A DNA stretch of 7,577 nt from an uncultured Eubacteriales bacterium (GCA_902493665.1 CABUQL010000055.1:1-7577); one strand, 5' to 3'; numbered from the stretch's first letter, positions 1-7,045 are shown. Notes: a model not told the origin generated them from the letters alone. Numbers and translations are program-made.

Positions 1-459
1 GCAATAGGAACGGCTGAAACGGTTCATGCGGCTGCAAGAGGCGAAAACATTTCAATAGTTTTCATAAACAACGCTATTTACGGTATGACAGGCGGTCAGA
101 TGGCGCCTACAACTCTTGTGGGTCAGGTTACACAGACTTCGCCTTACGGCAGAGATGCAAAAACACAGGGTATGCCGATTAAAGTCTGCGAAATGCTCTC
201 AACACTTGACGGCGCAGCATACATTGAGCGTGTTACCGTCGACAGTGTAAAACACATTAAAGAAGCAAAAGCGGCAATCAAAAAATCGTTTGAATGTCAG
301 CTTGAAGGAAAAGGCTTTTCACTTATAGAAGTTGTTTCAACATGTCCCACAAACTGGGGAATGTCGCCGGAAGAAGCTATGCAATGGCTCCGCGACAACA
401 TGCTCGCTCATTATCCTTTGGGCGTTTACAAAGACACAACCGCAAAGGAGGAGAAATAA
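1..459 (+). CDS. korB: 2-oxoacid:ferredoxin oxidoreductase, beta (TPP-binding) subunit, 3' part
   Basis: The reading frame is open from base 1 to the TAA at 457-459, so the gene begins before the window and 152 C-terminal codons are visible. The segment NNAIYGMTGGQMAPTT (about residues 23-38 of the visible part) is the thiamine-diphosphate/Mg-binding stretch of beta subunits in the KOR/VOR family. The tail with CPTNWGMSPEEAM (about residues 115-127) is also typical of this family. These cytoplasmic enzymes oxidatively decarboxylate a 2-oxoacid to an acyl-CoA and reduce ferredoxin, or run in reverse. The gamma subunit follows after one base. Substrate is inferred: 2-oxoglutarate is favoured by the nearby aconitase and isocitrate dehydrogenase, but a branched-chain 2-oxoacid (VorB) is not excluded. 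The internal ATG at 85 is not the start, because homology continues upstream of it. Confidence 0.88.
   Translation, partial: AIGTAETVHAAARGENISIVFINNAIYGMTGGQMAPTTLVGQVTQTSPYGRDAKTQGMPIKVCEMLSTLDGAAYIERVTVDSVKHIKEAKAAIKKSFECQLEGKGFSLIEVVSTCPTNWGMSPEEAMQWLRDNMLAHYPLGVYKDTTAKEEK
444..451 (+). promoter_or_regulatory. Shine-Dalgarno site for the gamma subunit gene
   Basis: AAAGGAGG lies inside the last codons of the beta subunit gene, 9 bases before the ATG at 461. It decides the start of the gamma gene, since the longer in-frame reading from 332 would overlap the beta gene by more than 120 bases and has no comparable site. Confidence 0.8.
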
Positions 460-460
460 T

Positions 461-991
461 ATGACACACGAGATGATTTTTGCAGGTTTCGGCGGTCAGG
501 GTATCCTCTTTGCCGGAAAAGTTATTGCCTATGCAGGCATGATTGAAGAAAAAAACGTTTCGCATCTTCCGTCTTACGGACCCGAAATGCGAGGCGGTAC
601 GGCAAACTGCCATGTTATTGTTTCCGACGAAAGCGTTGCATCGCCCGTTATAATAAATCCGACGAGTCTTATCGTTATGAACGGACCGTCGCTCGACAAA
701 TTTGAAGACAGCGTTGTAAGCGGCGGAAAGATTTTTATTGACAGCACGCTTATTTCAAAAGATGTTAAAAGAGATGATGTTGACGTTTACAAAGTTGACG
801 CAACACGTCTTGCAAACGAGATGGGACTTCCAAAGCTTGCAAACATTATTATGGTCGGCAAGCTTGTTAAAGAAACGGGAATTTTCACATACGACGAAAT
901 CAAAAAAGCAATTGCAAAAATGGTTCCTGCTTCCAAGCCTCAGCTTTTTGACAACAATATGAAAGCGTTTGATACGGGATATAATTTATGA
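461..991 (+). CDS. korC: 2-oxoacid:ferredoxin oxidoreductase, gamma subunit
   Basis: A 176-residue protein of the 2-oxoacid:acceptor oxidoreductase gamma family, of the expected length for a separate gamma subunit. The N-terminal glycine-rich motif GFGGQG (residues 9-14) and SYGPEMRGGTANC (38-50) are family signatures. The subunit completes the cytoplasmic CoA-dependent oxidoreductase with the alpha and beta chains and a ferredoxin-like chain. The ATG at 461 was chosen because it follows a strong AAAGGAGG and matches where the family begins; the frame is open back to 332, but that part overlaps the beta gene and has no homology that I recognise. One base separates it from the beta gene, and its stop overlaps the rsmA start, so the three genes are surely co-transcribed. 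Exact substrate (2-oxoglutarate or branched-chain) is not determined by this subunit. Confidence 0.9.
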   Translation: MTHEMIFAGFGGQGILFAGKVIAYAGMIEEKNVSHLPSYGPEMRGGTANCHVIVSDESVASPVIINPTSLIVMNGPSLDKFEDSVVSGGKIFIDSTLISKDVKRDDVDVYKVDATRLANEMGLPKLANIIMVGKLVKETGIFTYDEIKKAIAKMVPASKPQLFDNNMKAFDTGYNL

Positions 992-1836
992 GGAAATTAA
1001 CTTCACCGGAAGTGATAAAGAGTATTTTAAAAGAATATGAGTTCAGGTTTTCAAAGTCGCTCGGTCAAAACTTTTTAATCGACGATTCCGCATTGGAAAG
1101 CATCATTGATGCCGCCGATTTATCCGAAAACGACGCGGTGCTTGAAATCGGGCCGGGATTCGGAACGCTTACACAGGCGCTTTTAAAAGAGGCGGGAAAG
1201 GTTGTAAGCGTTGAAATCGACAAAACGGTTATTCCGATTCTTGAGGAAAATTTAAAAGATTTTTCAAATTTCAAGGTTATTTGCGCCGACATTATGAAAA
1301 CCGATTTACATGCGCTTATTGATACGGAATTTAAAGGGTACAGCATCAAAGCGGCTGCGAATCTGCCGTATTACATCACAACGCCGATTCTTATGATGCT
1401 TTTAGAGAGCGGTATTAAATTCCAAAGCATTGTCATTATGGTTCAAAAAGAGGTTGCGATGCGTCTTTGCGCAAAGCCGGGCACGAAGGACTACGGCGCG
1501 ATATCTGTCGGCGTTGACTATTATGCCGATTCCAATATTATATGCGACGTTCCGCCGCACTCGTTTATGCCTGCTCCGAAGGTTACTTCATCGGTGGTTA
1601 AGCTTGAAATGCGCGGTAAGCCGAAGGTTTCGGTTAAGAATGAGAAGTTGTTTTTCAGTGTTGTAAAAGCGGCGTTTTTACAGCGCAGAAAGACGCTTTC
1701 AAATGCGCTTGCAAACGGCGGCATTGCCCCCAAGGACAAGCTTTTTAAAATTTTTGAAAAGCTTAACATCGACCCGAAAAGGCGCGGCGAAACGCTTTCA
1801 ACCAAAGAGTTTGCCGACATTGCAAATTTAATTTAA
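988..1836 (+). CDS. rsmA: 16S rRNA (adenine-N6,N6)-dimethyltransferase RsmA/KsgA
   Basis: A 282-residue protein, normal for the family. It dimethylates two adjacent adenines in the helix 45 loop of 16S rRNA (A1518/A1519 in E. coli) late in small-subunit assembly, using S-adenosylmethionine; loss in other bacteria gives kasugamycin resistance. Visible motifs in order: SKSLGQNFLID (22-32), SAM-binding motif I EIGPGFGTLT (53-62), acidic E76 after the second strand, D101 of the ICAD motif, catalytic motif IV NLPYY (125-129), FMPAPKV (193-199) and FLQRRKTLSNAL (230-241) in the C-terminal domain. The ATG at 988 overlaps the gamma-subunit stop by four bases (ATGA), and only a weak GGGAT precedes it, so translation is probably coupled to the gamma gene. 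The pairing with an energy-metabolism enzyme is unusual. No canonical terminator follows. Confidence 0.97.
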   Translation: MRKLTSPEVIKSILKEYEFRFSKSLGQNFLIDDSALESIIDAADLSENDAVLEIGPGFGTLTQALLKEAGKVVSVEIDKTVIPILEENLKDFSNFKVICADIMKTDLHALIDTEFKGYSIKAAANLPYYITTPILMMLLESGIKFQSIVIMVQKEVAMRLCAKPGTKDYGAISVGVDYYADSNIICDVPPHSFMPAPKVTSSVVKLEMRGKPKVSVKNEKLFFSVVKAAFLQRRKTLSNALANGGIAPKDKLFKIFEKLNIDPKRRGETLSTKEFADIANLI

Positions 1837-1864
1837 AAATGAAATCCTATGTGTTACTTTATAT

Positions 1865-1923
1865 GTTACTTTTTTAAGTAAAAAAGTAACCAAAAAACGC
1901 TCATGCAAAACTGCCGTTTTGCG
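1865..1923 (-). repeat. Two-hairpin composite repeat, copy in minus orientation
   Basis: Two stem-loops lie side by side. GTTACTTTTTT (1865-1875) pairs with AAAAAAGTAAC (1880-1890) over 11 bp with loop AAGT. GCAAAAC (1905-1911) pairs with GTTTTGC (1916-1922) around loop TGCC. Read on the minus strand, the arrangement matches 7454-7510 with the same 7-base linker and the same run of six T's between the hairpins. It begins 28 bases after the rsmA stop. The T-run is inside the 5' arm and no T-run follows the 3' arm, so it is not a canonical intrinsic terminator. Confidence 0.8.
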
Positions 1924-1934
1924 AAAGTAAAGCA

Positions 1935-1998
1935 TACGCTTTTTGAAAAAAGCTTAGCAAAAACTTTTAGTGCAAAACTACCGTTTTGCCAGGGGAAA
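1935..1998 (+). repeat. Interspersed repeat, copy 1 (left arm of a 423-bp inverted pair)
   Basis: The order is: a small hairpin GCTTTTT/AAAAAGC with a GA loop (1938-1953), TTAG, CAAAAACTTTT (1958-1968), then the hairpin GCAAAAC/GTTTTGC with loop TACC (1972-1989), then AGGGGAAA (1991-1998). Bases 1935-1964 are a perfect reverse complement of 2328-2357, and the similarity continues more weakly through the second hairpin. A further copy, interrupted, lies at 7046-7273. Confidence 0.82.
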
Positions 1999-2015
1999 TT
2001 AAAAACGAAACAACC

Positions 2016-2039
2016 GTAGGGGCGACTTAAGAATCGCCC
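2016..2039 (+). repeat. Short palindromic repeat GTAGGGGCGACTTAAGAATC type, copy 1
   Basis: The first 22 bases (2016-2037) are identical to 2251-2272. GGGCGA (2020-2025) pairs with TCGCCC (2034-2039), and TT/AA can extend the stem after a one-base bulge. Short repeats of this form are, from memory, common between genes in Clostridia; no coding content. Confidence 0.8.
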
Positions 2040-2148
2040 GAACGAAAAAACAAAAAATCAAGAAACAAAAAATTTAAGCTCCGTAAAATTACTTTTAAGT
2101 ACATTGGCTGCCAAAAGATCTTTTAAATTAAAGCAAACCTTCGGCGGC

Positions 2149-2162
2149 CAATTCATGAATTG
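2149..2162. repeat. CAATTCATGAATTG palindrome, copy 1
   Basis: A 14-bp perfect palindrome. With its right flank TCCCTGCA it matches, on the opposite strand, the left flank TGCAGGGA plus palindrome at 7361-7382, so the shared unit is about 22 bases and the two copies are inverted relative to each other. A diverged relative sits at 7331-7350. Confidence 0.75.
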
Positions 2163-2192
2163 TCCCTGCACTAATTGAATACGGAATAACCA

Positions 2193-2233
2193 AACAGCCG
2201 AAAGCAACAGGTAATTTGTTGTTTTCGGCTGTT
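2193..2233. repeat. Long stem-loop, 17-bp stem
   Basis: AACAGCCGAAA (2193-2203) pairs perfectly with TTTCGGCTGTT (2223-2233). The stem continues through one G-T pair into CAACA (2205-2209) with TGTTG (2217-2221), around a 7-base loop GGTAATT. No T-run follows on the + strand, so it is not a canonical terminator. Function unknown. Confidence 0.7.
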
Positions 2234-2250
2234 CGTTTGCGCCGGATTCT

Positions 2251-2275
2251 GTAGGGGCGACTTAAGAATCGCTCC
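2251..2275 (+). repeat. Short palindromic repeat GTAGGGGCGACTTAAGAATC type, copy 2
   Basis: Identical to 2016-2037 over 22 bases, in the same orientation 235 bases away. Its right arm has GCTCC instead of GCCCG, so one stem pair becomes a G-T wobble. Confidence 0.8.
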
Positions 2276-2293
2276 AGTAATTGCTTAATTTTA

Positions 2294-2357
2294 AAATCCG
2301 TTCGCAATGCGGCAGCATTGCACGAAAGTTTTTGCTAAGCTTTTTTCAAAAAGCGTA
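2294..2357 (-). repeat. Interspersed repeat, copy 2 (right arm of the inverted pair)
   Basis: Reverse-complement counterpart of 1935-1998. Bases 2328-2357 are a perfect 30-base reverse complement of 1935-1964. The adjoining hairpin is GCAATGC (2304-2310) with GCATTGC (2315-2321), which differs from copy 1 at two positions in each arm while keeping every pair. A 10-base piece of its outer end, AAAAAGCGTA, is repeated directly at 2364-2373. Confidence 0.82.
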
Positions 2358-2389
2358 CAAGAAAAAAAGCGTATATATTCAAAAAAACA

Positions 2390-2418
2390 TTGAAAAATGA
2401 TGAAAAATATGCTATAAT
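2390..2418 (+). promoter_or_regulatory. SigA-type promoter of the MATE-acn-icd operon
   Basis: TTGAAA (2390-2395) and a perfect TATAAT (2413-2418) are separated by 17 bases, and TGC immediately before the -10 box makes it an extended -10 promoter. Transcription would start near 2425, giving a 5' leader of roughly 23 bases before the GTG start. No recognisable operator overlaps it. Confidence 0.85.
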
Positions 2419-2435
2419 TATGTGATTAATTGTAT

Positions 2436-2440
2436 AGGAG
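2436..2440 (+). promoter_or_regulatory. Shine-Dalgarno site that sets the GTG start of the MATE gene
   Basis: AGGAG lies 7 bases before the GTG at 2448. It excludes the in-frame TTG at 2430, which lies upstream of this site and would begin almost at the predicted transcription start. Confidence 0.75.
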
Positions 2441-2447
2441 TGTTAAT

Positions 2448-3830
2448 GTGCAGGACAACAATTTACAAAGCAGTAACAAAATGGGTTCTATGCCCATGCT
2501 CAAACTAATATTTAACATGTCGCTTCCGGCAATGTTTTCAATGTTCATAATGTCGCTTTACAACATAGTCGACAGTATTTTCGTATCAAAGCTCGGCGAA
2601 GACGCGCTTACCGCCGTTTCGCTTGCCTATCCCGTCCAGATGCTTCTTGTTTCGTTTGCGGTAGGCACGGGTGTCGGCATAAACTCGCTGATTTCAAGAA
2701 GGCTCGGCGAAAAAAGATACGACGAGGCTCACAGTGCGGCGGCTCACGGAATTGTTCTTTCAATGCTTACCTGGGTGCTTTTTGCGGTTTTGGGATTCTT
2801 CTTCTCCGAAGCGTTCATAAAAATGTGCTCATCACCCGAAACAAGCAGTGCGGTAATCACCGACGGCGTAAGCTACCTTTCAATCGTAATGATTTTTTCG
2901 TTCGGCTCGTTTTATGAAGTGACGGTCGAAAAAACAATACAGGCAACGGGAAATATGTTTTACCCGATGGTGTTCCAGCTTATAGGCGCAATTGTGAACA
3001 TCATTTTAGACCCGATCTTCATTTTCGGACTTTTGGGTGTTCCCAAAATGGGCGTTGCCGGCGCGGCGATAGCAACCGTAATAGGTCAGATTGTGGCGGC
3101 GGTATTTGCATATTTCGTTACAAAATTCAAAAAATTTGACGTTGACTTTTCGCTTAAAAAGTTTAAAATGAAATCAAAAACGGTGGCGGATATTTACTCG
3201 GTCGGCATACCTGCAATAATAATGCAAAGCATTGCGTCCATTCTTATAACGCTTTTGAATATGATACTCATTGCACTTTCGTCAACCGCAGTTGCGGTTT
3301 TGGGAGTGTATTTCAAGCTCCAGTCGTTTGTGTTTATGCCTGTTTTCGGTCTTACACAGGGACTTATGCCGATAATGGGATACAACTACGGTGCCAAAAA
3401 CAAAGACAGACTCGTTTCGGCTATAAAAAACGGCGTGGTAATCGCAATTATAATAATGGCAATAGGTATGGCAATATTTATGCTTGTCCCCGATAAGCTT
3501 CTCATGATATTCAACGCAAGCGACAACATGTTAAAACTCGGTGTTCCGGCGCTGAGAATCATTTGCATAAACTTTATTCCGGCGGCTGTCGGCATTGTTT
3601 CGTCAACGCTCTTCCAATCGCTCGGAAAAGGCGTATATTCGCTTATAGTTTCGGCGCTCAGACAGCTTGTAATCATACTCCCTGTCGCAAAATTTCTGTC
3701 GGGCTTCGGAGTAAACGCAACATGGTATGCATTCCCGATTGCTGAAATCATTGCGCTTTGCGTAAGTATCGGGTTATTTATAAATATTTACAGAAAAAAG
3801 ATAAAAGATCTTGGCATCGTAAGATTTTAA
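2448..3830 (+). CDS. MATE-family multidrug/metabolite efflux transporter
   Basis: A 460-residue, very hydrophobic integral membrane protein, matching the 440-460 residues and about 12 transmembrane helices of the MATE (multidrug and toxic compound extrusion) family. These cytoplasmic-membrane antiporters export substrates in exchange for Na+ or H+. The family's two-fold internal repeat is visible: MSLPAMFSM near P27 with VDSIFVSKLGEDALTAVSLAYP in the first half, and VGIPAI with P255 in the equivalent place in the second half, followed by LGVYFKLQSFVFMP and LMPIMGYNYGAK. The GTG at 2448 is preferred by its AGGAG. It is first in a probable operon, with its own promoter and an 18-base gap to aconitase. 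Substrate cannot be predicted; being grouped with citrate-pathway genes is suggestive but not evidence for organic-acid export. Confidence 0.93.
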   Translation: MQDNNLQSSNKMGSMPMLKLIFNMSLPAMFSMFIMSLYNIVDSIFVSKLGEDALTAVSLAYPVQMLLVSFAVGTGVGINSLISRRLGEKRYDEAHSAAAHGIVLSMLTWVLFAVLGFFFSEAFIKMCSSPETSSAVITDGVSYLSIVMIFSFGSFYEVTVEKTIQATGNMFYPMVFQLIGAIVNIILDPIFIFGLLGVPKMGVAGAAIATVIGQIVAAVFAYFVTKFKKFDVDFSLKKFKMKSKTVADIYSVGIPAIIMQSIASILITLLNMILIALSSTAVAVLGVYFKLQSFVFMPVFGLTQGLMPIMGYNYGAKNKDRLVSAIKNGVVIAIIIMAIGMAIFMLVPDKLLMIFNASDNMLKLGVPALRIICINFIPAAVGIVSSTLFQSLGKGVYSLIVSALRQLVIILPVAKFLSGFGVNATWYAFPIAEIIALCVSIGLFINIYRKKIKDLGIVRF

Positions 3831-3848
3831 TTAAAGGGAGAGGTTTTT

Positions 3849-5771
3849 ATGAACATTACACAGAAAATTATTAAAAATCATCTTGTGTCGGGCGAAATGG
3901 TTGCCGGCAAAGAAATATCAATCAGAATCGATCAGACTCTTACTCAGGATTCAACCGGCACAATGGCATATCTTCAGTTTGAGGCTATGGGTATTCCGAG
4001 AGTAAAAACGAAAAAATCCGTTGCATATATAGACCACAACACACTTCAATCGGGATTTGAAAATGCCGATGACCAGAAATACATTCAGACGGTTACGAAA
4101 AAACACGGAATTTATTTTTCAAGACCCGGTAACGGCATATGCCACCAGGTTCACCTTGAAAGATTCGGCGTTCCCGGTCAGACTCTTTTAGGCTCCGACA
4201 GCCACACACCGACAGGTGGCGGAATAGGTATGCTTGCAATCGGTGCGGGCGGACTTGACGTTGCGGTTGCAATGGGCGGCGGCGCATATTACATCACAAT
4301 GCCTAAAGTTGTTAAAGTTAATCTTACGGGAAAACTCAATAAGTGGGTTGCCGCAAAAGATATCATCTTGGAAGTTTTAAGAGTTTTAACCGTTAAAGGC
4401 GGTGTCGGAAAAGTAATTGAATACTGCGGCGACGGCGTTAAAACGCTTTCCGTTCCCGAGCGTTCAACAATTACAAACATGGGTGCAGAGCTCGGCGCAA
4501 CAACAAGCGTATTCCCCAGCGACGAAGTTACAAGAGCGTTCTTAAAGGCTCAGGGCAGAGAAGAAGTTTTCACCGAAATTCTTCCCGACGCAGACGCAGA
4601 ATATGACGAGGAAATAACAATAGACCTTTCAAAACTCGTTCCTCTTGCCGCAAAACCGCATATGCCCGACAACGTTGACACGGTTAAAAACATCGGAAAA
4701 ATCAAAGTTGACCAGGTTGCAATCGGAAGCTGCACAAACTCATCTTACATGGATATGATGAAGGTTGCAAGAATTTTAAAAGGAAAAACTGTTGCTGAAG
4801 ACGTGAGCCTTGTTATCGCTCCGGGTTCAAAACAGGTTTTCAATATGATCAGCAAAAACGGCGCACTTGCCGATATGATAGCTGCCGGCGCAAGAATACT
4901 CGAATCTGCCTGCGGACCGTGTATCGGTATGGGACAGTCGCCGAAAACAAATGCGGTATCTTTAAGAACATTTAACAGAAACTTTGAAGGAAGAAGCGGA
5001 ACGGCATCGGCACAGGTTTATCTTGTAAGTCCCGAAACGGCTGCACTCAGCGCAATTACGGGATATCTCACCGACCCGACTTCACTTGAAATTTCAAACG
5101 AAATCGAAATGCCGGAAACGTTTTTAATCAACGACAACATGGTAGTTGACCCGGCTCCCGAAAACAACGACGTTGAAGTTGTTAAAGGACCGAACATAAA
5201 AGAATTTCCGATTAATAAAAAAATGGAAGACACAATTTCGGGCAAATCGCTTATAAAAGTTGTTGACAACATCACAACAGACCACATTATGCCTTCAAAC
5301 TCAAAGCTTTTGCCTTACCGCTCAAATATTCCGTATCTTTCGTCATTCTGTTTGGCACCTTGCGACGACAAATTCTCACAGCGTGCAAAAGACAACGGCG
5401 GCGGATTCATTATTGCAGGTTCAAACTACGGACAGGGTTCATCGAGAGAACACGCTGCGCTCGTTCCGCTTTATCTCGGTATCAAGGGCGTTATTGCAAA
5501 ATCGTTTGCAAGAATCCACGAAGCAAATCTTATAAATTCGGGAATACTGCCCATGACTTTTGAAAACGAGTCGGATTATGACAAAATCGGCATGATGGAC
5601 GATTTGAAAATCGAAAATACCATTGAAAGCATTAAAAACGGCAACACGCTCATTGTTAAAAACGTTACGAAAAACGAAGAATACAAAGTTAAAATCTCGC
5701 TTTCAGACCGTCAGAAAGACATTATGCTCCTCGGCGGATTGTTAAACTACACCAGAGAAAACAGTAAATAA
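3849..5771 (+). CDS. acnA: Aconitate hydratase (aconitase)
   Basis: A 640-residue cytoplasmic enzyme interconverting citrate and isocitrate through cis-aconitate. The three [4Fe-4S] ligand cysteines are visible: C295 in IGSCTNSS, and C355 and C358 in ACGPCIGMG. The active-site GSDSHTPTGG lies at 115-124, and the C-terminal swivel domain carries GSNYGQGSSREHA at 524-536 with the catalytic serine/arginine region. It is much shorter than the about 750-900 residues of mitochondrial and E. coli AcnA enzymes and resembles the compact anaerobe class. The related 3-isopropylmalate and homoaconitate dehydratases usually split the swivel domain into a separate gene, whereas here it is fused; the following isocitrate dehydrogenase also supports aconitase. 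The start has AAAGGGAGAGG upstream. It lies 18 bases after the MATE gene and 45 before icd. Confidence 0.93.
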   Translation: MNITQKIIKNHLVSGEMVAGKEISIRIDQTLTQDSTGTMAYLQFEAMGIPRVKTKKSVAYIDHNTLQSGFENADDQKYIQTVTKKHGIYFSRPGNGICHQVHLERFGVPGQTLLGSDSHTPTGGGIGMLAIGAGGLDVAVAMGGGAYYITMPKVVKVNLTGKLNKWVAAKDIILEVLRVLTVKGGVGKVIEYCGDGVKTLSVPERSTITNMGAELGATTSVFPSDEVTRAFLKAQGREEVFTEILPDADAEYDEEITIDLSKLVPLAAKPHMPDNVDTVKNIGKIKVDQVAIGSCTNSSYMDMMKVARILKGKTVAEDVSLVIAPGSKQVFNMISKNGALADMIAAGARILESACGPCIGMGQSPKTNAVSLRTFNRNFEGRSGTASAQVYLVSPETAALSAITGYLTDPTSLEISNEIEMPETFLINDNMVVDPAPENNDVEVVKGPNIKEFPINKKMEDTISGKSLIKVVDNITTDHIMPSNSKLLPYRSNIPYLSSFCLAPCDDKFSQRAKDNGGGFIIAGSNYGQGSSREHAALVPLYLGIKGVIAKSFARIHEANLINSGILPMTFENESDYDKIGMMDDLKIENTIESIKNGNTLIVKNVTKNEEYKVKISLSDRQKDIMLLGGLLNYTRENSK

Positions 5772-5816
5772 AACACGCTTTGGGCAATTTTTGTCTGCGG
5801 CAGAAAGGCGTTAAAA

Positions 5817-6977
5817 ATGGATAACAGTATTAAAAATGCAGTTGAAAAATTTGAATTGCTCTTAAAGAGCCAGCTTGAAAGAGCCAAAAAAATTAAAGAG
5901 GAAAAAAGCTTTACCGATTACGCTTCGCTTGACAAAATCGTTATCGGAATTATCCCCGGCGACGGAATAGGGCCGATAATTTTAAGAGAAGCAAAGAGAG
6001 TTTTAAATTTTCTTTTAAACGACAAAATAAAAGAAGGCAAAGTTGAACTCAAAGACATAGAAGGACTTACGATTGAAAACAGAGTTAAACATTTAAAATC
6101 CATTCCCGACGACGTTATGGCAGAGATTAAAAGCTGCAATGTGCTTTTAAAGGGACCCACGACGACACCGAGCAAGGGCGACGGGCTTCCGAATCTTGAA
6201 AGCGCAAACGTTACAATGAGAAAGCAGCTTGAGCTTTTTGCGAATGTAAGACCCGTTAAAGTACCCGAAAAGGGCATTGACTGGACATTTTTCAGAGAAA
6301 ACACTGAAGGCTCTTACGCAGTCGGTTCACAGGGAATAAACGTTACCGACGATTTGGCGGTTGATTTTTGCATTGCAACGGACGAGGGCTGCGAAAGAAT
6401 TATACGTGCAGCTTTTGAATTTGCAAAGGCGAACGGCAAAAAACGTGTTTCCGCCGTTACGAAAGCAAACATCATAAAGACAACCGACGGCAAGTTTTTG
6501 GACAAGTGCAAGGAAGTTGCAAAAGAGTATCCGGAAATTGAGCTTGACTCCTGGTATGTTGACATTATGACGGCTAATCTTATTAACGAGGACATAAGAA
6601 GTCAGTTTGAAGTTTTTGTACTTCCCAATCTTTACGGTGATATCATAACAGACGAGGCGGCTCAGATTCAGGGCGGTGTCGGAACTGCCGGAAGCTCAAA
6701 CCTCGGCAAGAAATATGCTATGTTTGAGGCTATTCACGGAAGTGCGCCAAGAATGATTGAGGCAGGAATCGGCGAATATGCAAATCCGTCGAGCATACTT
6801 AAGGCAAGCGAAATGCTTTTAAGACACATCGGATTCGGCGATTTGGCAGACAAGCTCGACAGAGCGCTTACAATCTGCACCGAAGAGGAGAAAAAGGTTG
6901 TTGTAACAGGCGACAGAAACGGTGCAACCTGCAAAGAGTTTGCGGATTATCTTATGGACACAGTCACGAATTTATAA
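5817..6977 (+). CDS. icd: Isocitrate dehydrogenase (isocitrate/isopropylmalate dehydrogenase family)
   Basis: A 386-residue cytoplasmic beta-decarboxylating dehydrogenase; likely reaction isocitrate to 2-oxoglutarate and CO2. Visible features: GDGIGP (48-53), the substrate loop with S129, N131, R135 and R145 (SANVTMR ... NVRPVK), R160 with ENTEG and Y167, K216 (equivalent of E. coli K230), metal-binding D249, D275 and D279, and HGSAP (307-311). The serine and asparagine in the substrate loop favour isocitrate over isopropylmalate, and the adjacent aconitase agrees. About 38 residues rich in lysine and glutamate precede the first beta strand. The cofactor is uncertain: R312-M313 occupy the places of K344-Y345 that bind NADP phosphate in E. 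coli, and the NAD-type aspartate is absent. AAAGG lies 8 bases before the ATG. No T-tailed terminator follows. Confidence 0.92.
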   Translation: MDNSIKNAVEKFELLLKSQLERAKKIKEEKSFTDYASLDKIVIGIIPGDGIGPIILREAKRVLNFLLNDKIKEGKVELKDIEGLTIENRVKHLKSIPDDVMAEIKSCNVLLKGPTTTPSKGDGLPNLESANVTMRKQLELFANVRPVKVPEKGIDWTFFRENTEGSYAVGSQGINVTDDLAVDFCIATDEGCERIIRAAFEFAKANGKKRVSAVTKANIIKTTDGKFLDKCKEVAKEYPEIELDSWYVDIMTANLINEDIRSQFEVFVLPNLYGDIITDEAAQIQGGVGTAGSSNLGKKYAMFEAIHGSAPRMIEAGIGEYANPSSILKASEMLLRHIGFGDLADKLDRALTICTEEEKKVVVTGDRNGATCKEFADYLMDTVTNL

Positions 6978-7001
6978 GCAGATCCTATAGGCGCTTTCAG
7001 T

Positions 7002-7025
7002 CATACTTTTTTTGAAAAAAGTATG
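7002..7025. repeat. A/T-rich hairpin after icd
   Basis: CATACTTTTTT (7002-7012) pairs over 11 bp with AAAAAAGTATG (7015-7025) around a two-base loop. The design matches GTTACTTTTTT/AAAAAAGTAAC at 1865-1890 and 7487-7510 with a changed but still paired outer end. It starts 24 bases after the icd stop. The strand continues with CAAAAAAA rather than T's, so it is at best a non-canonical terminator. Confidence 0.65.
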
Positions 7026-7045
7026 CAAAAAAACAGATCCAATAC

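Larger units (their letters stand above)
1837..2447. other. Repeat-rich non-coding spacer between rsmA and the MATE operon
   Basis: These 611 bases contain no credible coding frame on either strand, and no tRNA-like or rRNA-like sequence was seen. The spacer is occupied almost end to end by hairpin-forming repeats (listed separately), with a promoter at its right end. Repeats of the same families fill the spacer at 6978-7534. It contains no hairpin followed by a T-run, so how rsmA transcription ends is unclear. Confidence 0.8.

Noticed and set aside
332..460. Longer N-terminus for the gamma subunit starting at 332
   Set aside because: It overlaps the beta gene by over 120 bases in another frame, lacks a good ribosome binding site and carries no family similarity; the ATG at 461 has AAAGGAGG and matches the family start.
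1865..1890. Intrinsic terminator after rsmA
   Set aside because: The stem is nearly all A/T with the T-run inside the 5' arm, and no T-run follows the 3' arm on either strand.
2016..2275. CRISPR-like array from the GTAGGGGCGACTTAAGAATC repeats
   Set aside because: There are only two copies 235 bases apart, with other repeats between them and no regular spacers.
2430..2447. TTG at 2430 as the MATE start
   Set aside because: It lies upstream of the AGGAG at 2436-2440 and only a few bases after the predicted transcription start; the GTG at 2448 is correctly spaced.
5737..5743. TTGTTAA as a Rex operator half-site
   Set aside because: It is a single half-site inside the aconitase coding sequence with no TTAACAA partner at the expected distance.
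1065..6934. Minus-strand open frames of 60-130 codons opposite korC, rsmA, MATE, acn and icd
   Set aside because: All lie opposite strongly recognised genes, show no recognisable domains or ribosome binding sites, and are frame shadows.
7002..7025. Intrinsic terminator after icd
   Set aside because: Same problem: the base run after the hairpin is A-rich on the + strand, and the minus strand lacks a T-tail too.
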